A DNA stretch of 64,000 bases, taken from assembly GCF_029338395.1 (NCBI RefSeq), contig NZ_CP119809.1:3038001-3102000 (forward strand), in the 5' to 3' direction. Each line of letters opens with the position of its first letter. The stretch's first letter is position 1. The stretch comes from Halorussus caseinilyticus. Its GTDB lineage: Archaea; Halobacteriota; Halobacteria; Halobacteriales; Haladaptataceae. Both the position numbers and the translations under genes were made by a program. Below are positions 45,526 through 54,960 of this stretch, in pieces. The notes under the pieces are model-generated. The model searched no databases, was not told where the DNA came from, and was given only the letters and a program-made list of their open reading frames with translations.

Positions 45526-45764
45526 GTCCGACACCTCGCGCGCCCGGCAGAAAAAGTCACAGTTCGAGACGCGGGCGGTCCGGCGCTCGTCGTGCCGGAC
45601 GAATAATCTCCGGCACGAGGTCCGCAGTGGCGGGTCCCATCTCCGAATCCCGTCTCGGAAAGCATCTCTCGGTTCGCTCCCGTCCTATTCGCCCCCGATT
45701 CCGGCGGCCCGTTCTCATCGCCGAAAAGTAATCATTAAACCGCCCGCGTCGAAACGGTTCGAAC

Positions 45765-46577
45765 ATGCAACGACGAGCCGCGACGGTGTACGCCGTCCTC
45801 TTTCTCGTAATCGCCGCCGGGTCCTACTCGCTCATCGGAGTGGCCCAAGAGCCGGGGATAGACGTGCAAGGGGAGACGTACGCCCAGAACGACACGCTGA
45901 CCGTCAACGGCTACGAGTACACGGTCACGTCGCTCGGCGACGGAGAGGGAACGCTCACCCGCGTCAACGAGTCGGCGCGCTACACCGCGGAGTTGGCGAA
46001 CAACTCCACGACCCAGTTGGACAACTCCACGTACCGGGTCTTCATCCCGAACGAGTCCGACCCCAGTCAGTTCACGCTCCGTCAGGAGTTCAACCTGAGC
46101 GAGAACGTCACCACGGTCACGCAGAACGAAACCGAGTACGTCGTGGTCGACGACGGCCAGAACAAGTCGCTCGTTCCCGTCGAGGAGTACAAGAACCAGC
46201 AGTTCGGCGAACCCGAGACCCGCGAGTACGCCGAAGGCGACGACTTCCAGTACGAGGGCAACCGGACCACGGTGACGAACGTCACCGCCGACGCCGCGTC
46301 GGTGGCGTGGACCGCGCCGCGAGCGACGGAGAACTCGCTGAGCGAGGGCACGAACCTCACGCTCGGCCCCGAGAACGACAACGAGACGTTCGTCGCGCAC
46401 TTCCCCGAAGGTGAGGAGGGCGTCGTTCAACTCGGTTCCGACCCCGCCGCCTACCAGTCGGAAGTCAGCGACATCGACAACTTCGACGAGCGCATCGCGG
46501 GTCTGTGGGGTATCGCCATCCTGAGCGTCCTCACAGTCATCCTGCTGTTCGGTCTCGCGTTCCTGCCGAACAAGTAA
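45765..46577 (+). CDS. Membrane-anchored protein with glycosylated extracellular domain
   Basis: The 270-residue protein has an N-terminal helix (YAVLFLVIAAGSYSLIGVA) and a C-terminal helix (GLWGIAILSVLTVILLFGLAFL). Between them lies an acidic extracellular domain with many N-x-S/T sequons (for example NNST, NDTL and NVT). It has no recognised fold. The architecture suggests a surface sensor or envelope protein. TTAAAC lies about 30 bases before the ATG, so it is probably leaderless. Confidence 0.65.
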   Translation: MQRRAATVYAVLFLVIAAGSYSLIGVAQEPGIDVQGETYAQNDTLTVNGYEYTVTSLGDGEGTLTRVNESARYTAELANNSTTQLDNSTYRVFIPNESDPSQFTLRQEFNLSENVTTVTQNETEYVVVDDGQNKSLVPVEEYKNQQFGEPETREYAEGDDFQYEGNRTTVTNVTADAASVAWTAPRATENSLSEGTNLTLGPENDNETFVAHFPEGEEGVVQLGSDPAAYQSEVSDIDNFDERIAGLWGIAILSVLTVILLFGLAFLPNK

Positions 46578-46789
46578 CCGCCGCGCTCGGTTTCTCCGCG
46601 ACTTCGGTTCGTCGCGCCCGATTGTCAGCGACGATGCCGTCGGTTCAGCGGTTCGCTCGTCGCCGCTCGTGCCCCGGTCCGGAACACTATATCTGTGTCT
46701 AACGAACCAGTTTCATTGTGAGAGGAATATTTTTATTTCTCCCCGCGCGGTCCGGTCTCGCGGCGGTCCGTCGAACCGCCGCGAGACCC

Positions 46790-46937
46790 CTGCCCGACCA
46801 GCACGAGAATCGCCTCGAGACTGAACAGTTCGGCCGCGTTCGAGTCCCCGGTTCAGTTCCGGGCGACCCACGCCAGTCCAGCGCCGACGGCGATGGCCGC
46901 CACCGCGCCGAGGGCCTGCCCGACCAGCACGAGAATC
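46790..46937 (+). repeat. 21-base direct repeat around the end of a small membrane protein gene
   Basis: CTGCCCGACCAGCACGAGAA occurs at about 46790 and again at about 46916. The second copy encodes ILVLVGQ on the minus strand within the 66-residue gene. The first lies after that gene's stop but is in the same frame. A 13+7+13 hairpin (GTCTCGCGGCGGT and its inverse) adjoins the first copy at about 46754-46787. It looks like a partial duplication of the gene end. Confidence 0.6.
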
Positions 46938-47053
46938 CCGCCGGACTTGTACGCCCACGGCGTGCCGACGATGGTCGCAAGTCCGATGAGAACGAGCAGT
47001 ACGCCGAAGCCGATACCGAGCGGTTCGAGTCTGTCCGCGTTCGCGGTCGCCAT
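46853..47053 (-). CDS. Small two-helix membrane protein
   Basis: The 66-residue protein has a short acidic start (MATANADRLEP) and two helices, LGIGFGVLLVLIGLATIVG and GILVLVGQALGAVAAIAVGA, ending LAWVARN. The function is unknown. The second helix contains the segment duplicated downstream. Confidence 0.65.
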   Translation of the reverse strand: MATANADRLEPLGIGFGVLLVLIGLATIVGTPWAYKSGGILVLVGQALGAVAAIAVGAGLAWVARN

Positions 47054-47125
47054 GTGTCGTCCCTCCGGGCGCGAGGGGTTAACTGTTGTTGAAACGACCG
47101 ACGACCGTCCCGGAAGGGAACGCCG

Positions 47126-48715
47126 TCAGTCTCGCTTGCGGTCGCTGTCCAACTGGATGTCGGCCTGCTCCAGCAGGTCTTGGACCTCCTCGCGCTTCTC
47201 TTGGTGGTCTTCGAGGAACTCGCGCATCAACTGGGCGGCCTGCTCCTTGCAGTCGCCACAGAGTCGCTCGCCGCCGACACACTCGTCGTAGACCTCCTTG
47301 GCGAACTCGTCGTCGTCGCCCGCCAGCAGGTAGGCGTAGAGTTCGTACACCGGACACTCGTCTGCCTTCCCGCCGAGTTCGCGCTGTTTCTCGGCCGTCT
47401 CCCGGCCGCCGGTGGTCGCGGCCTTCACCTTGTCGTAGCCGTCTTCGGGGTCGTCAAGCAGGCTGATGTGACTCGCCGGGACCGACGACGACATCTTCCC
47501 GCCGGTCAGTCCGGTCATGAACCGGTGGTAAATCGAGGAGGGCGCGACGAACCCGTAGCCGCCGTGGTCGAGTTCGACCTCGCGGGCCAACTCTTCGGCT
47601 TCTTCCCGAGACAGGTCGAACGAATCGACGTGTTCGTCGAAGACGCGCTTTTCGCCCTCCACGGCGTCGATGAGCGCCTCGAACGCCTCGTCGGTCGCGT
47701 TCCGGTCGAGGAACCGCACGCGGGGCCGGAGAGGTTCCTTTCCCGCCTCGCGTAGCTTCTTGGTCGCGCTCTCGCGGGCGTCGTCGGGAGCCATCTCGTC
47801 TGTTATCCAGTCGGCGGCGTCCTCGCACCGAACCGGTCCGTCGCCGCTCCCCTCGGCCTCCTCCGAGAGCGCCGCGTACGCCGCCGCGAGCAGTTCGCGC
47901 TCCTCGGCGTCGGCCTCGAAACTCGCGTAGGCCTTCGTCACGCCGAAGTAGCCCATCCGGGCCGCGAGGTCACGCGCGAGGCGGACGTGGGGGTCTTGGT
48001 CCGGGCCGACCGGGATGACCGTCGGCTTGGGTTCGTCCAGTTGCGGATAGAGGATGTCGGCCATCTGGGTCACGACGCTCTGCATGTGCGAGACGCTGGT
48101 CTCGCCCGAGAAGCCGTAGATGTTCTCCAACTCCGAGAAGTTGGCCTCCGACCCCAACTCGAACGCGAGGTCCTGCACGTCCCGGTCGCCCGACTGCCGG
48201 TAGAGGGTCCCCTCTTCCGGGTCGAATCCGAGTGCCAGAAGCGACAGGAGATAGTCGCGGGCGTGCTGGTCGATTTCGGCCCACGTCATCCCGCGGGCGC
48301 TGTGGGCTTCGAGGTCGGCGATGAGCGCGTAGGCGTCCCCGCCCTGCTGTTGGTGCCAGATTATCTCGTCGAAGACCAACTTGTGGCCGATGTGGGGGTC
48401 GCCGGTCGGCATGAACCCCGAGAGCGCGGCGAAGGGTTCGTCGTCGCGCATCGCGTCGGCGACCCGGCGGTAGTCCCGGTGGCCGAAGATGACCCCGCGG
48501 CGCATCAGGTAGTGGGGGTCCGGAACTTCGGGAAGCACCTCGTCGAACTCTTCGATTCCGAACTCCTCGAACAGTTTCCGGTAGTCCGAGACGGTCGCCG
48601 ACCCCCACGGGTCGAGCGCAACGTCGTCTCCGCCCTCTTCTGCGGCGGTCCCACCGTCGGGAAGCGGTTCTTTTGCTGTCTCGTCCTCGCGTTGGCTGTC
48701 GGTGTCTCGTGTCAT
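47126..48715 (-). CDS. trpS: Tryptophanyl-tRNA synthetase
   Basis: The 529-residue class I enzyme has an acidic N-terminal tail and the HIGH motif in SGFMPTGDPHIGHKLVFDEI. The KMSKS motif appears as GGKMSSSVP. Long halophilic acidic insertions occur in the middle (for example SEEAEGSGDGPVRCEDAADW). Cys pairs near the C-terminus (CPVYELYAYLL and CVGGERLCGDC) are as in archaeal TrpRS. It lies 13 bases downstream of endA on the same strand, so both are likely one operon. Confidence 0.96.
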   Translation of the reverse strand: MTRDTDSQREDETAKEPLPDGGTAAEEGGDDVALDPWGSATVSDYRKLFEEFGIEEFDEVLPEVPDPHYLMRRGVIFGHRDYRRVADAMRDDEPFAALSGFMPTGDPHIGHKLVFDEIIWHQQQGGDAYALIADLEAHSARGMTWAEIDQHARDYLLSLLALGFDPEEGTLYRQSGDRDVQDLAFELGSEANFSELENIYGFSGETSVSHMQSVVTQMADILYPQLDEPKPTVIPVGPDQDPHVRLARDLAARMGYFGVTKAYASFEADAEERELLAAAYAALSEEAEGSGDGPVRCEDAADWITDEMAPDDARESATKKLREAGKEPLRPRVRFLDRNATDEAFEALIDAVEGEKRVFDEHVDSFDLSREEAEELAREVELDHGGYGFVAPSSIYHRFMTGLTGGKMSSSVPASHISLLDDPEDGYDKVKAATTGGRETAEKQRELGGKADECPVYELYAYLLAGDDDEFAKEVYDECVGGERLCGDCKEQAAQLMREFLEDHQEKREEVQDLLEQADIQLDSDRKRD

Positions 48716-48728
48716 AGTCTCACTCGTG

Positions 48729-49769
48729 TCATGGCGTCAGTCGGCCTACGGAAATCCAGTCGGTTATCTCTTCGTTCGGTCCTACGAGCGCAAAAATCAT
48801 CCGCTTCCTGACCCCGTGAGCGAGACGCACGTCGAGCGCGAGGTCCCGCGGCGAGAACACGTGGTCGGCCGGAAGCACGCGAATTAGACACTCCGAGTGG
48901 CCCAAATCATCGACCGACTCCACGTCGGCGTAGGTCCGGAAGTCCGCCCCGAACTTGAATCCGGTCTTGGGGACGACACCGCGCTCCCGGAGCGCCCGGT
49001 ACACCCGAAGCCGTCGGTCGAATCGCGCGCCTTCGACCTCCCGGCCGCGCTCGCGGACCGTCTCGGCGTCCGCGTCGAGCGAGAGGACGCCCTCGCTGGC
49101 GAGATAGGCCGCCTCCACGAGCGACAACTGGAGCGCGCTCGGCACGTCCCGGTTCGGGTCCCTGCCGTCGAGCGGTTGGCCGTAGAAGCCTCGCTCGTGG
49201 AGCGTCTCGGGTGGGTCCCACACCAGCACGCGGTCGTCTACCACGTTGCCCGGAACGCCCCGCGGGAGGTCGGTGCCCGAACTCCCCCGGAGGTCGGCCC
49301 GGTCGGTTTCGAGGTAAGTAATCTCGCTCTCTTCGTCCACCACCGCGAGTACCACGTCGCCCAACTCCTCGGCGGGCACGTCTGCGCGCTCGCTGGCGAC
49401 CCGGATTTGGTAGAGAACCGCGTCGTCCCACGGTCCCTTCCCGCGGGGGTAGACCACGAAGTCGGAGTTCGACCGCGGGGCATCGACCCACCCGTCGCGG
49501 GCAGGCGAGAGGTAGAACCCTCGGTCCCGCAGGTCGGCGTACACCAGAAACCGGGTCGTTATCTCCTCGCCCGCGTCGGCGAGGAACTCTCGGAAGCCCA
49601 TCTTCTCCACGCTGTCGATGTCGCCCTTGAACAACAGGTAGGCGGCCTCGACCCGCGAGAGTGCGACTTCCTGCCCGCCGAGCGGTCGGCCGTACCCGCT
49701 GGAGTCGTAGTAGCGCTGGCGGGCGTCACCGCCGACCACCACTTCGTCGTCACGCAGGCGTCCGTCCAT
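48729..49769 (-). CDS. endA: tRNA-splicing endonuclease EndA (two-repeat form)
   Basis: The start is ATG 49769; longer frames give an Arg-rich non-halophilic extension. The 346-residue protein contains two similar halves (each with a YGRPLGGQEVALSRVEAAYLL-like segment), the fused form of haloarchaea. The C-terminal half has the catalytic set: Tyr in FRTYADV, His in LGHSECLIRV and Lys in AHGVRKRMIFALV. It removes bulge-helix-bulge introns and trims pre-rRNA. It precedes trpS, and tRNA-Trp is a classical intron-containing substrate in this group. Confidence 0.93.
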   Translation of the reverse strand: MDGRLRDDEVVVGGDARQRYYDSSGYGRPLGGQEVALSRVEAAYLLFKGDIDSVEKMGFREFLADAGEEITTRFLVYADLRDRGFYLSPARDGWVDAPRSNSDFVVYPRGKGPWDDAVLYQIRVASERADVPAEELGDVVLAVVDEESEITYLETDRADLRGSSGTDLPRGVPGNVVDDRVLVWDPPETLHERGFYGQPLDGRDPNRDVPSALQLSLVEAAYLASEGVLSLDADAETVRERGREVEGARFDRRLRVYRALRERGVVPKTGFKFGADFRTYADVESVDDLGHSECLIRVLPADHVFSPRDLALDVRLAHGVRKRMIFALVGPNEEITDWISVGRLTP

Positions 49770-49792
49770 AGGCGTCGTTCCGGTTCGCGGCG

Positions 49793-50569
49793 TCAAACGG
49801 TTTCCGGTGTCTCGTCGCAGTCGGCGTCGAGACACCGCGAGTCGCCTCGGCACGTCGGGTCGTCGCCGCGTCCCGAGTCGCTCGGGACGCGGGGGAGACC
49901 GCAGTCGCAGGTCCCGACTACCGACCGGTCGGGGAGCGTGAACGTCTCTTCGCAGTCGGGGGAGTTCTCACACCCGAGATAGAGGGTGCGCTCGCGCAGG
50001 ACCCGAAGGTCTCCGTCGCAGTCGGGACACGACCACTCGCGGTCGAATCGCTCGCGGACCGCGCCGTCCAAGTCCTCGCAGTCGCGGTCCACGCAGAGTT
50101 CGAACCGCGCGCCGCGTTCGACTGCCATCCGGGGCAGGCCGCAGTCGCAGGTCGAATCGAGCATCGCGGCGTCACGCGGCAGGCCGTACTCGGCCGGGCA
50201 GTCGAGGCAGGTGACTGCCCCGCGAGCGCGGACTAGCGTGCCGTCACACTTCCGGCAGGTGCCGACCCGCGTTCCCGCCGGAGTCGCGTCGTGGCGCGCG
50301 TGGTCGGGGTCGCCGTGGCTCTCGACGCGGAGGCGCTCGCGGTCCTTGACGGCGACGATGGCAAAGCCCCCGTCGCCGTCGGTTTCGCGGTGGACTGCCT
50401 CCGCGCGGGTAAGCCACGCGACCGGTTGGTACCCCTCGGCGTCGTGGACGAGGACGGTTCCGTCCGGCTTGTGGACGACTACGACTCGGCCTCGCTGGTG
50501 GCAGGAGTCGTCACTGCTCCGATGGGTCGTCGTACACTCTCCGGCGTAGACGTGGACGGTTTCGGTCAC
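49793..50569 (-). CDS. NucS-like N-terminal domain fused to topoisomerase-type zinc fingers
   Basis: Residues 1-90 resemble the N-terminal DUF91 domain of NucS (RVVVVHKPDGTVLVHDAEGY, then VAWLTRAEA). The NucS nuclease domain is absent. Instead several C4 zinc fingers follow: CRKCDGT with CLDC, CDCGLPRMAVERG with ELCVDRDC, CPDCDGDLRVL with GCENSPDC, and CDCGLP. These resemble the C-terminal fingers of topoisomerase I. It is probably a DNA-binding protein, possibly for mismatched or single-stranded ends. It lies just upstream of endA on the same strand. Confidence 0.72.
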   Translation of the reverse strand: MTETVHVYAGECTTTHRSSDDSCHQRGRVVVVHKPDGTVLVHDAEGYQPVAWLTRAEAVHRETDGDGGFAIVAVKDRERLRVESHGDPDHARHDATPAGTRVGTCRKCDGTLVRARGAVTCLDCPAEYGLPRDAAMLDSTCDCGLPRMAVERGARFELCVDRDCEDLDGAVRERFDREWSCPDCDGDLRVLRERTLYLGCENSPDCEETFTLPDRSVVGTCDCGLPRVPSDSGRGDDPTCRGDSRCLDADCDETPETV

Positions 50570-50620
50570 GGGAAGGGTTCGTCCCGTTCTCGGATGTAAA
50601 CCTTCGCCCGACCGACGCGG

Positions 50621-51457
50621 TTACTCCGTCGCCGTGGTTTCGGCTTCCTCGGTCGTCTCGCCGTCGTCGGTAGTGACGCCGCCAGCGTCCTCCGGGACGA
50701 CGAGGACCTGAATCGAGTCGGACACGTCCGGGTACTCGTAACCGTCGTCCACGTCCTCGATGCGTCGGACCGGCGCGTCTTCCTCGGGTCCGGTGTTCGG
50801 CCCGGACTGACGCGGGGCCTGATTCGGCCCGGCACCGGGTGCCTCGTTTCGCTCGGTCCCCGCGTCCCAGAGCGCGACCTGTCCGGTCACGTCCCCCGAG
50901 ACGGGGTCGCCGTCGCGGAAGAACTCGATGCCGTTCGGTCCCGGCGCGAAGAAGAGGTCGTTCGACGGCACGAACATCGTGGCGAACGAGAGTCGGTCGC
51001 CCGGCGCGGCCTCCACCTGAAAGCCGTAGGCGTCGCCGGGACCGATGGGACCGGGTTCGCCACCCGCGACGGGCGTGTCGAACGTGCCGCTGGCGACGAT
51101 GCCGTCAGCGCCCTCGATTGCGCTCGCCAGTTGCGAGGGGTCGCCGTCCTCCGCGAGTGCCTCCAGTCCTTCGGGTGCCGACTCGTCGGACGCGAACAGT
51201 TGCACGCTCGGCGAGTGGGCCGCGTACACCCCCGGCGAGAGGACGACCGGTCCCGGTTCGCCGCCTTCGGGTTGCAGTGCGTCCGGTCCGGAGGCGTTGA
51301 CGATGCGGACCTGAAACGCCGTGGTCTCCCCGCGTGCGGTCGTCGTTCCTGCTTCGGTGGTCGTCTCCTGCGCGCCCGCGACGCCGACGGCCGTCAACGC
51401 GCTCGCGACGCCCGTCAGAACTGTCCGCCGAGTCGTCGGTATCGAGTCGTTCGTCAT
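50621..51457 (-). CDS. Tat-exported spondin-domain protein
   Basis: The start is ATG 51457. TTRRTVLTGVASALTAVGVAGA is a twin-arginine signal. The mature part (FQVRIVNASGPDALQPEGG to ALWDAGTERNEAPGAGPNQAP) matches the spondin N-terminal fold, which in bacteria and archaea is a secreted beta-sandwich. APGAGPNQAPRQSG is a typical spondin-like signature. The C-terminus is Thr/Glu-rich. It is likely a surface protein that binds metal or ligand, with unknown function. Confidence 0.82.
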   Translation of the reverse strand: MTNDSIPTTRRTVLTGVASALTAVGVAGAQETTTEAGTTTARGETTAFQVRIVNASGPDALQPEGGEPGPVVLSPGVYAAHSPSVQLFASDESAPEGLEALAEDGDPSQLASAIEGADGIVASGTFDTPVAGGEPGPIGPGDAYGFQVEAAPGDRLSFATMFVPSNDLFFAPGPNGIEFFRDGDPVSGDVTGQVALWDAGTERNEAPGAGPNQAPRQSGPNTGPEEDAPVRRIEDVDDGYEYPDVSDSIQVLVVPEDAGGVTTDDGETTEEAETTATE

Positions 51458-51637
51458 GTTTCGTCGGGAGAACGCCAACCGAGCGGATAAACCGGTTCCG
51501 TCGTTCACGCCCGAAAGTCGACCGTTCGACGCGGCAACGACCATTGCGACCGGGTAACGACGTATCTCCGCTGGAAACTCCGGCTTTCCGTCCGGTCGGA
51601 GGGAACGCCTTTCTCCGTCCGTCCCGTCGTCTCACTC

Positions 51638-52285
51638 GTGCAATCGAAGGCTGTGCTGTTCGACATGGACGGCGTTATCGTCAACTCCGAACGCTACTGG
51701 GTCGAGACCGAGCAGACCGACATCCTGCCCTCGGCCGTCTCCGGGTCGGCCGACACCTCCGAGACGACCGGGATGAACTTCCGGGAAATCTACGACTACC
51801 TCGAAGCGCGCCACGAGATGACCGCGAGTAAAGACGAGTTCGTCGCGCGCTACGAGGAGGCCGCCCGCGACATCTACGGCGAGAAGGTCGATTTGCAGGC
51901 GAACTTTCGGGACCTCGTGGCCGACCTCCGCGCGGAGGGCCGGACCGTCGCGCTGGTCTCGTCGTCGCCCCACGACTGGATTTCTCGGATGTTGGACCGT
52001 TTCGACCTCCGGGAGTCGTTCGACCGGGTGATTAGCGCCGAGGAAATCGACGCCAAGAGCAAGCCCGAACCCGACGTGTACGAGTACGCCGCCGAACAGG
52101 TCGGCGTCGCGCCCGAGGCGTGCATCGCCGTCGAGGACTCGGAGAACGGCGTCGAGTCGGCCGAGCGCGCCGGGATGCGGGTCGTGGGCTACCGCAACCA
52201 GTCCGACGAGCGGTTGGACCTGTCGGCCGCCGACGCGGTGGCGGAGTCGCCCGAGGAGTTGCGGTCGATTCTGCTCGGCGAGTGA
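51638..52285 (+). CDS. HAD-family phosphatase (beta-phosphoglucomutase/phosphoglycolate type)
   Basis: The 215-residue product starts at GTG 51638. Motif I is FDMDGVIVNSE, motif II is VALVSSSPHDW, motif III is Lys in AKSKPEPDVYEYAAEQ, and motif IV is CIAVEDSENGVESAERAG. The cap domain is helical (subtype I). The SSP-type motif II and the cap suggest a phosphoglucomutase or sugar-phosphate phosphatase. The exact substrate is unknown. Confidence 0.88.
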   Translation: MQSKAVLFDMDGVIVNSERYWVETEQTDILPSAVSGSADTSETTGMNFREIYDYLEARHEMTASKDEFVARYEEAARDIYGEKVDLQANFRDLVADLRAEGRTVALVSSSPHDWISRMLDRFDLRESFDRVISAEEIDAKSKPEPDVYEYAAEQVGVAPEACIAVEDSENGVESAERAGMRVVGYRNQSDERLDLSAADAVAESPEELRSILLGE

Positions 52286-52606
52286 GTCCCCCGGGAGCGT
52301 TGCTCCCGACGACACCGGCAGGCGCTCCTGATAGGCCTCGCGCGGACGGGTGCGGCGCGCACGCGCCGCGCCCGTCCGCACCGGAACGCCGGGTGAAACG
52401 GACCGCGCGGACGGTCAGAACAACCTAGACAGTGCTAAAGCATAGCTATATTTAGCTAAAACAAACGTAGAGATTTCTAATCCGCACAGACAACTCTCAC
52501 GAGGTCCCTCGACGCGCGAACTTCCGCTGGCGAATCCGTCCCTGATTCCGACCCCGCCGTTCCGAGAGAGAAACGCCTTTCCTCCCCCGACCCCGTGAGA
52601 CGAACG
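52286..52606. other. Intergenic region with near-perfect palindrome
   Basis: Bases 52342-52379 form an 18+2+18 inverted repeat with one mismatch, beginning GCGGACGGGTGCGGCGCG. An AT-rich stretch (about 52430-52480, including GCTATATTTAGC) follows. No gene is supported. The helicase promoter is not obvious. Confidence 0.5.
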
Positions 52607-54955
52607 ATGGAAGTCGCCGAGGCAGTCCCCGACCCCGAGTTCGCCGAGGTGTTCCCGTTCGAGGAGTTCAACGACATGCAACGCGAGGTCGTAGACGCGC
52701 TCCTCGAAACCGACGAGAACGTGGTAGCGAGTGCGCCGACTGCCAGCGGCAAGACGGCGCTGGCGGAACTCGCCATCTGTCGGACCCTCGAAGCGGGCGG
52801 CACCGCGCTGTTCGTCGCGCCGATGCGCGCGCTGACCAACGAGAAGGAGAGCGAGTGGGAGCGGTTCGAGGAGTTGGGCTACTCCGTCTACGTCGTCACG
52901 GGCGAACGCGACCTGAACCCCCGACGGGCCGAGCGCGCCGACATCCTCGTGATGACCCCCGAGAAGACCGACTCGGCGACCCGCAAGCACGATTCGCGCC
53001 GGTACGCCTTCATCCGCGAGGTGGACTGTTGCGTCATCGACGAGGTTCACCTGCTCGATTCGGAGAAGCGCGGGAGCGTCCTCGAAGTCACCGTCTCGCG
53101 CCTGCGGCGACTCTCGGACCCCCGCGTGGTCGCGCTCTCGGCGACGATGCCCAACGTCTCCGACGTGGCCGATTGGCTCGACGCACCCCCGGAAAACACC
53201 TTCCAGTTCGGCGACGACTACCGGCCGGTAGACCTCAACTCGGGGGTCAAGACCTACACCCACGGCGACAACTCCTTCGCCGACAAGTACCGCCGACTCT
53301 ACCGGGCGCTGGACCTCGCGGAACCGCACATCCGCGACGACGGGCAGGCGCTCGTGTTCGTCTCCTCCCGGCAGGACACCGTACAGGCCGCGAAGAAGGC
53401 CCGCGACGAAATCGGCGAACGAGACGTTCCGATGGGCGCGCGCGGCGACTACGACTTTCACAACGAGGCCGACGACCTCCAGAACGACACGCTCCGGAAG
53501 TCGGTGCTGGACGGCGTGGCCTTCCACCACGCGGGTCTCTCGAAGGGCGACAAGGACCGGGTGGAAGAGTGGTTCAAGCAGGGTAAGGTTCAGCTCCTGT
53601 TCTCGACCTCCACGCTCGCGTGGGGCGTCAACCTCCCCGCCAGATGCGTCGTCCTGCGGGACACGAAGCTTCACGACCCCCTCGAAGGCGAGGTGGACAT
53701 GAGTCCGCTCGACATCCTCCAGATGCTCGGCCGTGCCGGACGCCCCGAGTACGACGACGTGGGCTACGGATGGGTCGTCTGCGACCACGCCGAGGCCGAC
53801 AAGTACCGACGCCTCCTGCGCGAGGGGAAGGAAATCGAGTCGCGCCTCGAAGCGGACTTGGACGCCCACCTCAACGCCGAAATCGCCATGGGGACCATCC
53901 GGGGTCTCGAAGACGTGATGGAGTGGCTCGAAACCACGTTCTACTACGTCCGAGCGCGGACCGAACCCGACGAGTACGGCTTCGAGAACCTCCGCGACCG
54001 GGTTCGGGACACCCTCGAACGTCTCGTGGAACGGGGCTTCGTGGAGACCGGCGAGGGTCTCGACGTGTCGGCCACGGCGCTCGGCCGACTCGCCTCGAAG
54101 TTCTACCTTCGACTCGACACCGCCGGGGAGTTCCGTGACCTCGCCGAGCGCGACGACATCGGGACCGCCGAGGTACTCCGGACCGTCGCGGACGCCGCGG
54201 AGTTCGACAGCGTGAGCGCCCGCCAGTCCGAACGCGAAGCGGTCGAGTCGGTGCTGGTGGGCCAGAACGCGGGCGACTTGGACCCCGGCGCGCGCAAGAT
54301 TCTCGCAATCCTGCGCTCCACCATGACGGGCACGACGCCCGGCGAACTCCGGAGCGACGCGTGGGTCATCACCCAGAACGCGCTCCGACTGCTCGCGGCG
54401 CTTCGCGCCTTTTTAGAACGCTTCGACCGACCTCGCGCCGCGAACCTCGCGCGCCGGGTCGAGGCCCGCATCGAACACGGCGTGAGTTCCGACGCGGTGG
54501 GTCTGACCGCAATCGACGGCGTGGGTTCGGGTCGGGCGAGTAAGCTGGCGAAAGAGGGCATCGCCACGCCCGCGGACGTGCGCGAGGCGGGCGAAGACGG
54601 ACTCGTGGATGCGGGTCTCTCGGCCGGAGTCGCCGAGGCGGTCCTCGAAAGCGCCAGCGACCTGCCTCGCGTCGAAGTCGAGTGGGGTTCGTTCCCCGAC
54701 TCGGTTCCGCAGGGCGAAAACGACATGCGAGAGGTCACGGTGCGGAACGCGGGCGACGGCGCGCAGGCCGGAATCCGTGTGACCGTCAACGGCGTCGAGA
54801 TGACAGAGACGACCACGTACCTCGACGGCGAGACGACCGTTCCGGTGGGCGTCTTCGGTGGGACCGCCGACGAGATGGAGTACGTCGTCGAAGTCGCGTT
54901 TCCCGAGTTGCCCGTCCTTCCGGCGACCGACTCGCGGACGGTTCGGGTTCGCTAA
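52607..54955 (+). CDS. Second Hel308/Brr2-like superfamily 2 helicase
   Basis: The start is ATG 52607. The 782-residue protein has Walker A PTASGKT (about 44-50), the DEVH box in CCVIDEVHLLDS, motif III ALSATMPN, and motif VI MLGRAGRPEY. A Sec63-type helical region with helix-hairpin-helix (GLTAIDGVGSGRASKLAKEG) follows. The last 90 residues form a predicted beta-sandwich (EVTVRNAGDGAQAGIRVTVN), absent from the Hel308 encoded at 6.8 kb. Overall it is closer to the Brr2/Hel308 branch than to RecQ. Its role may overlap Hel308 in fork repair. Confidence 0.88.
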   Translation: MEVAEAVPDPEFAEVFPFEEFNDMQREVVDALLETDENVVASAPTASGKTALAELAICRTLEAGGTALFVAPMRALTNEKESEWERFEELGYSVYVVTGERDLNPRRAERADILVMTPEKTDSATRKHDSRRYAFIREVDCCVIDEVHLLDSEKRGSVLEVTVSRLRRLSDPRVVALSATMPNVSDVADWLDAPPENTFQFGDDYRPVDLNSGVKTYTHGDNSFADKYRRLYRALDLAEPHIRDDGQALVFVSSRQDTVQAAKKARDEIGERDVPMGARGDYDFHNEADDLQNDTLRKSVLDGVAFHHAGLSKGDKDRVEEWFKQGKVQLLFSTSTLAWGVNLPARCVVLRDTKLHDPLEGEVDMSPLDILQMLGRAGRPEYDDVGYGWVVCDHAEADKYRRLLREGKEIESRLEADLDAHLNAEIAMGTIRGLEDVMEWLETTFYYVRARTEPDEYGFENLRDRVRDTLERLVERGFVETGEGLDVSATALGRLASKFYLRLDTAGEFRDLAERDDIGTAEVLRTVADAAEFDSVSARQSEREAVESVLVGQNAGDLDPGARKILAILRSTMTGTTPGELRSDAWVITQNALRLLAALRAFLERFDRPRAANLARRVEARIEHGVSSDAVGLTAIDGVGSGRASKLAKEGIATPADVREAGEDGLVDAGLSAGVAEAVLESASDLPRVEVEWGSFPDSVPQGENDMREVTVRNAGDGAQAGIRVTVNGVEMTETTTYLDGETTVPVGVFGGTADEMEYVVEVAFPELPVLPATDSRTVRVR

Positions 54956-54960
54956 TCAGG

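Noticed and set aside
43627-45606. 659-codon plus-strand open frame
   Set aside because: It is antisense to the cyclo-ligase and oxidoreductase genes and has unlikely composition.
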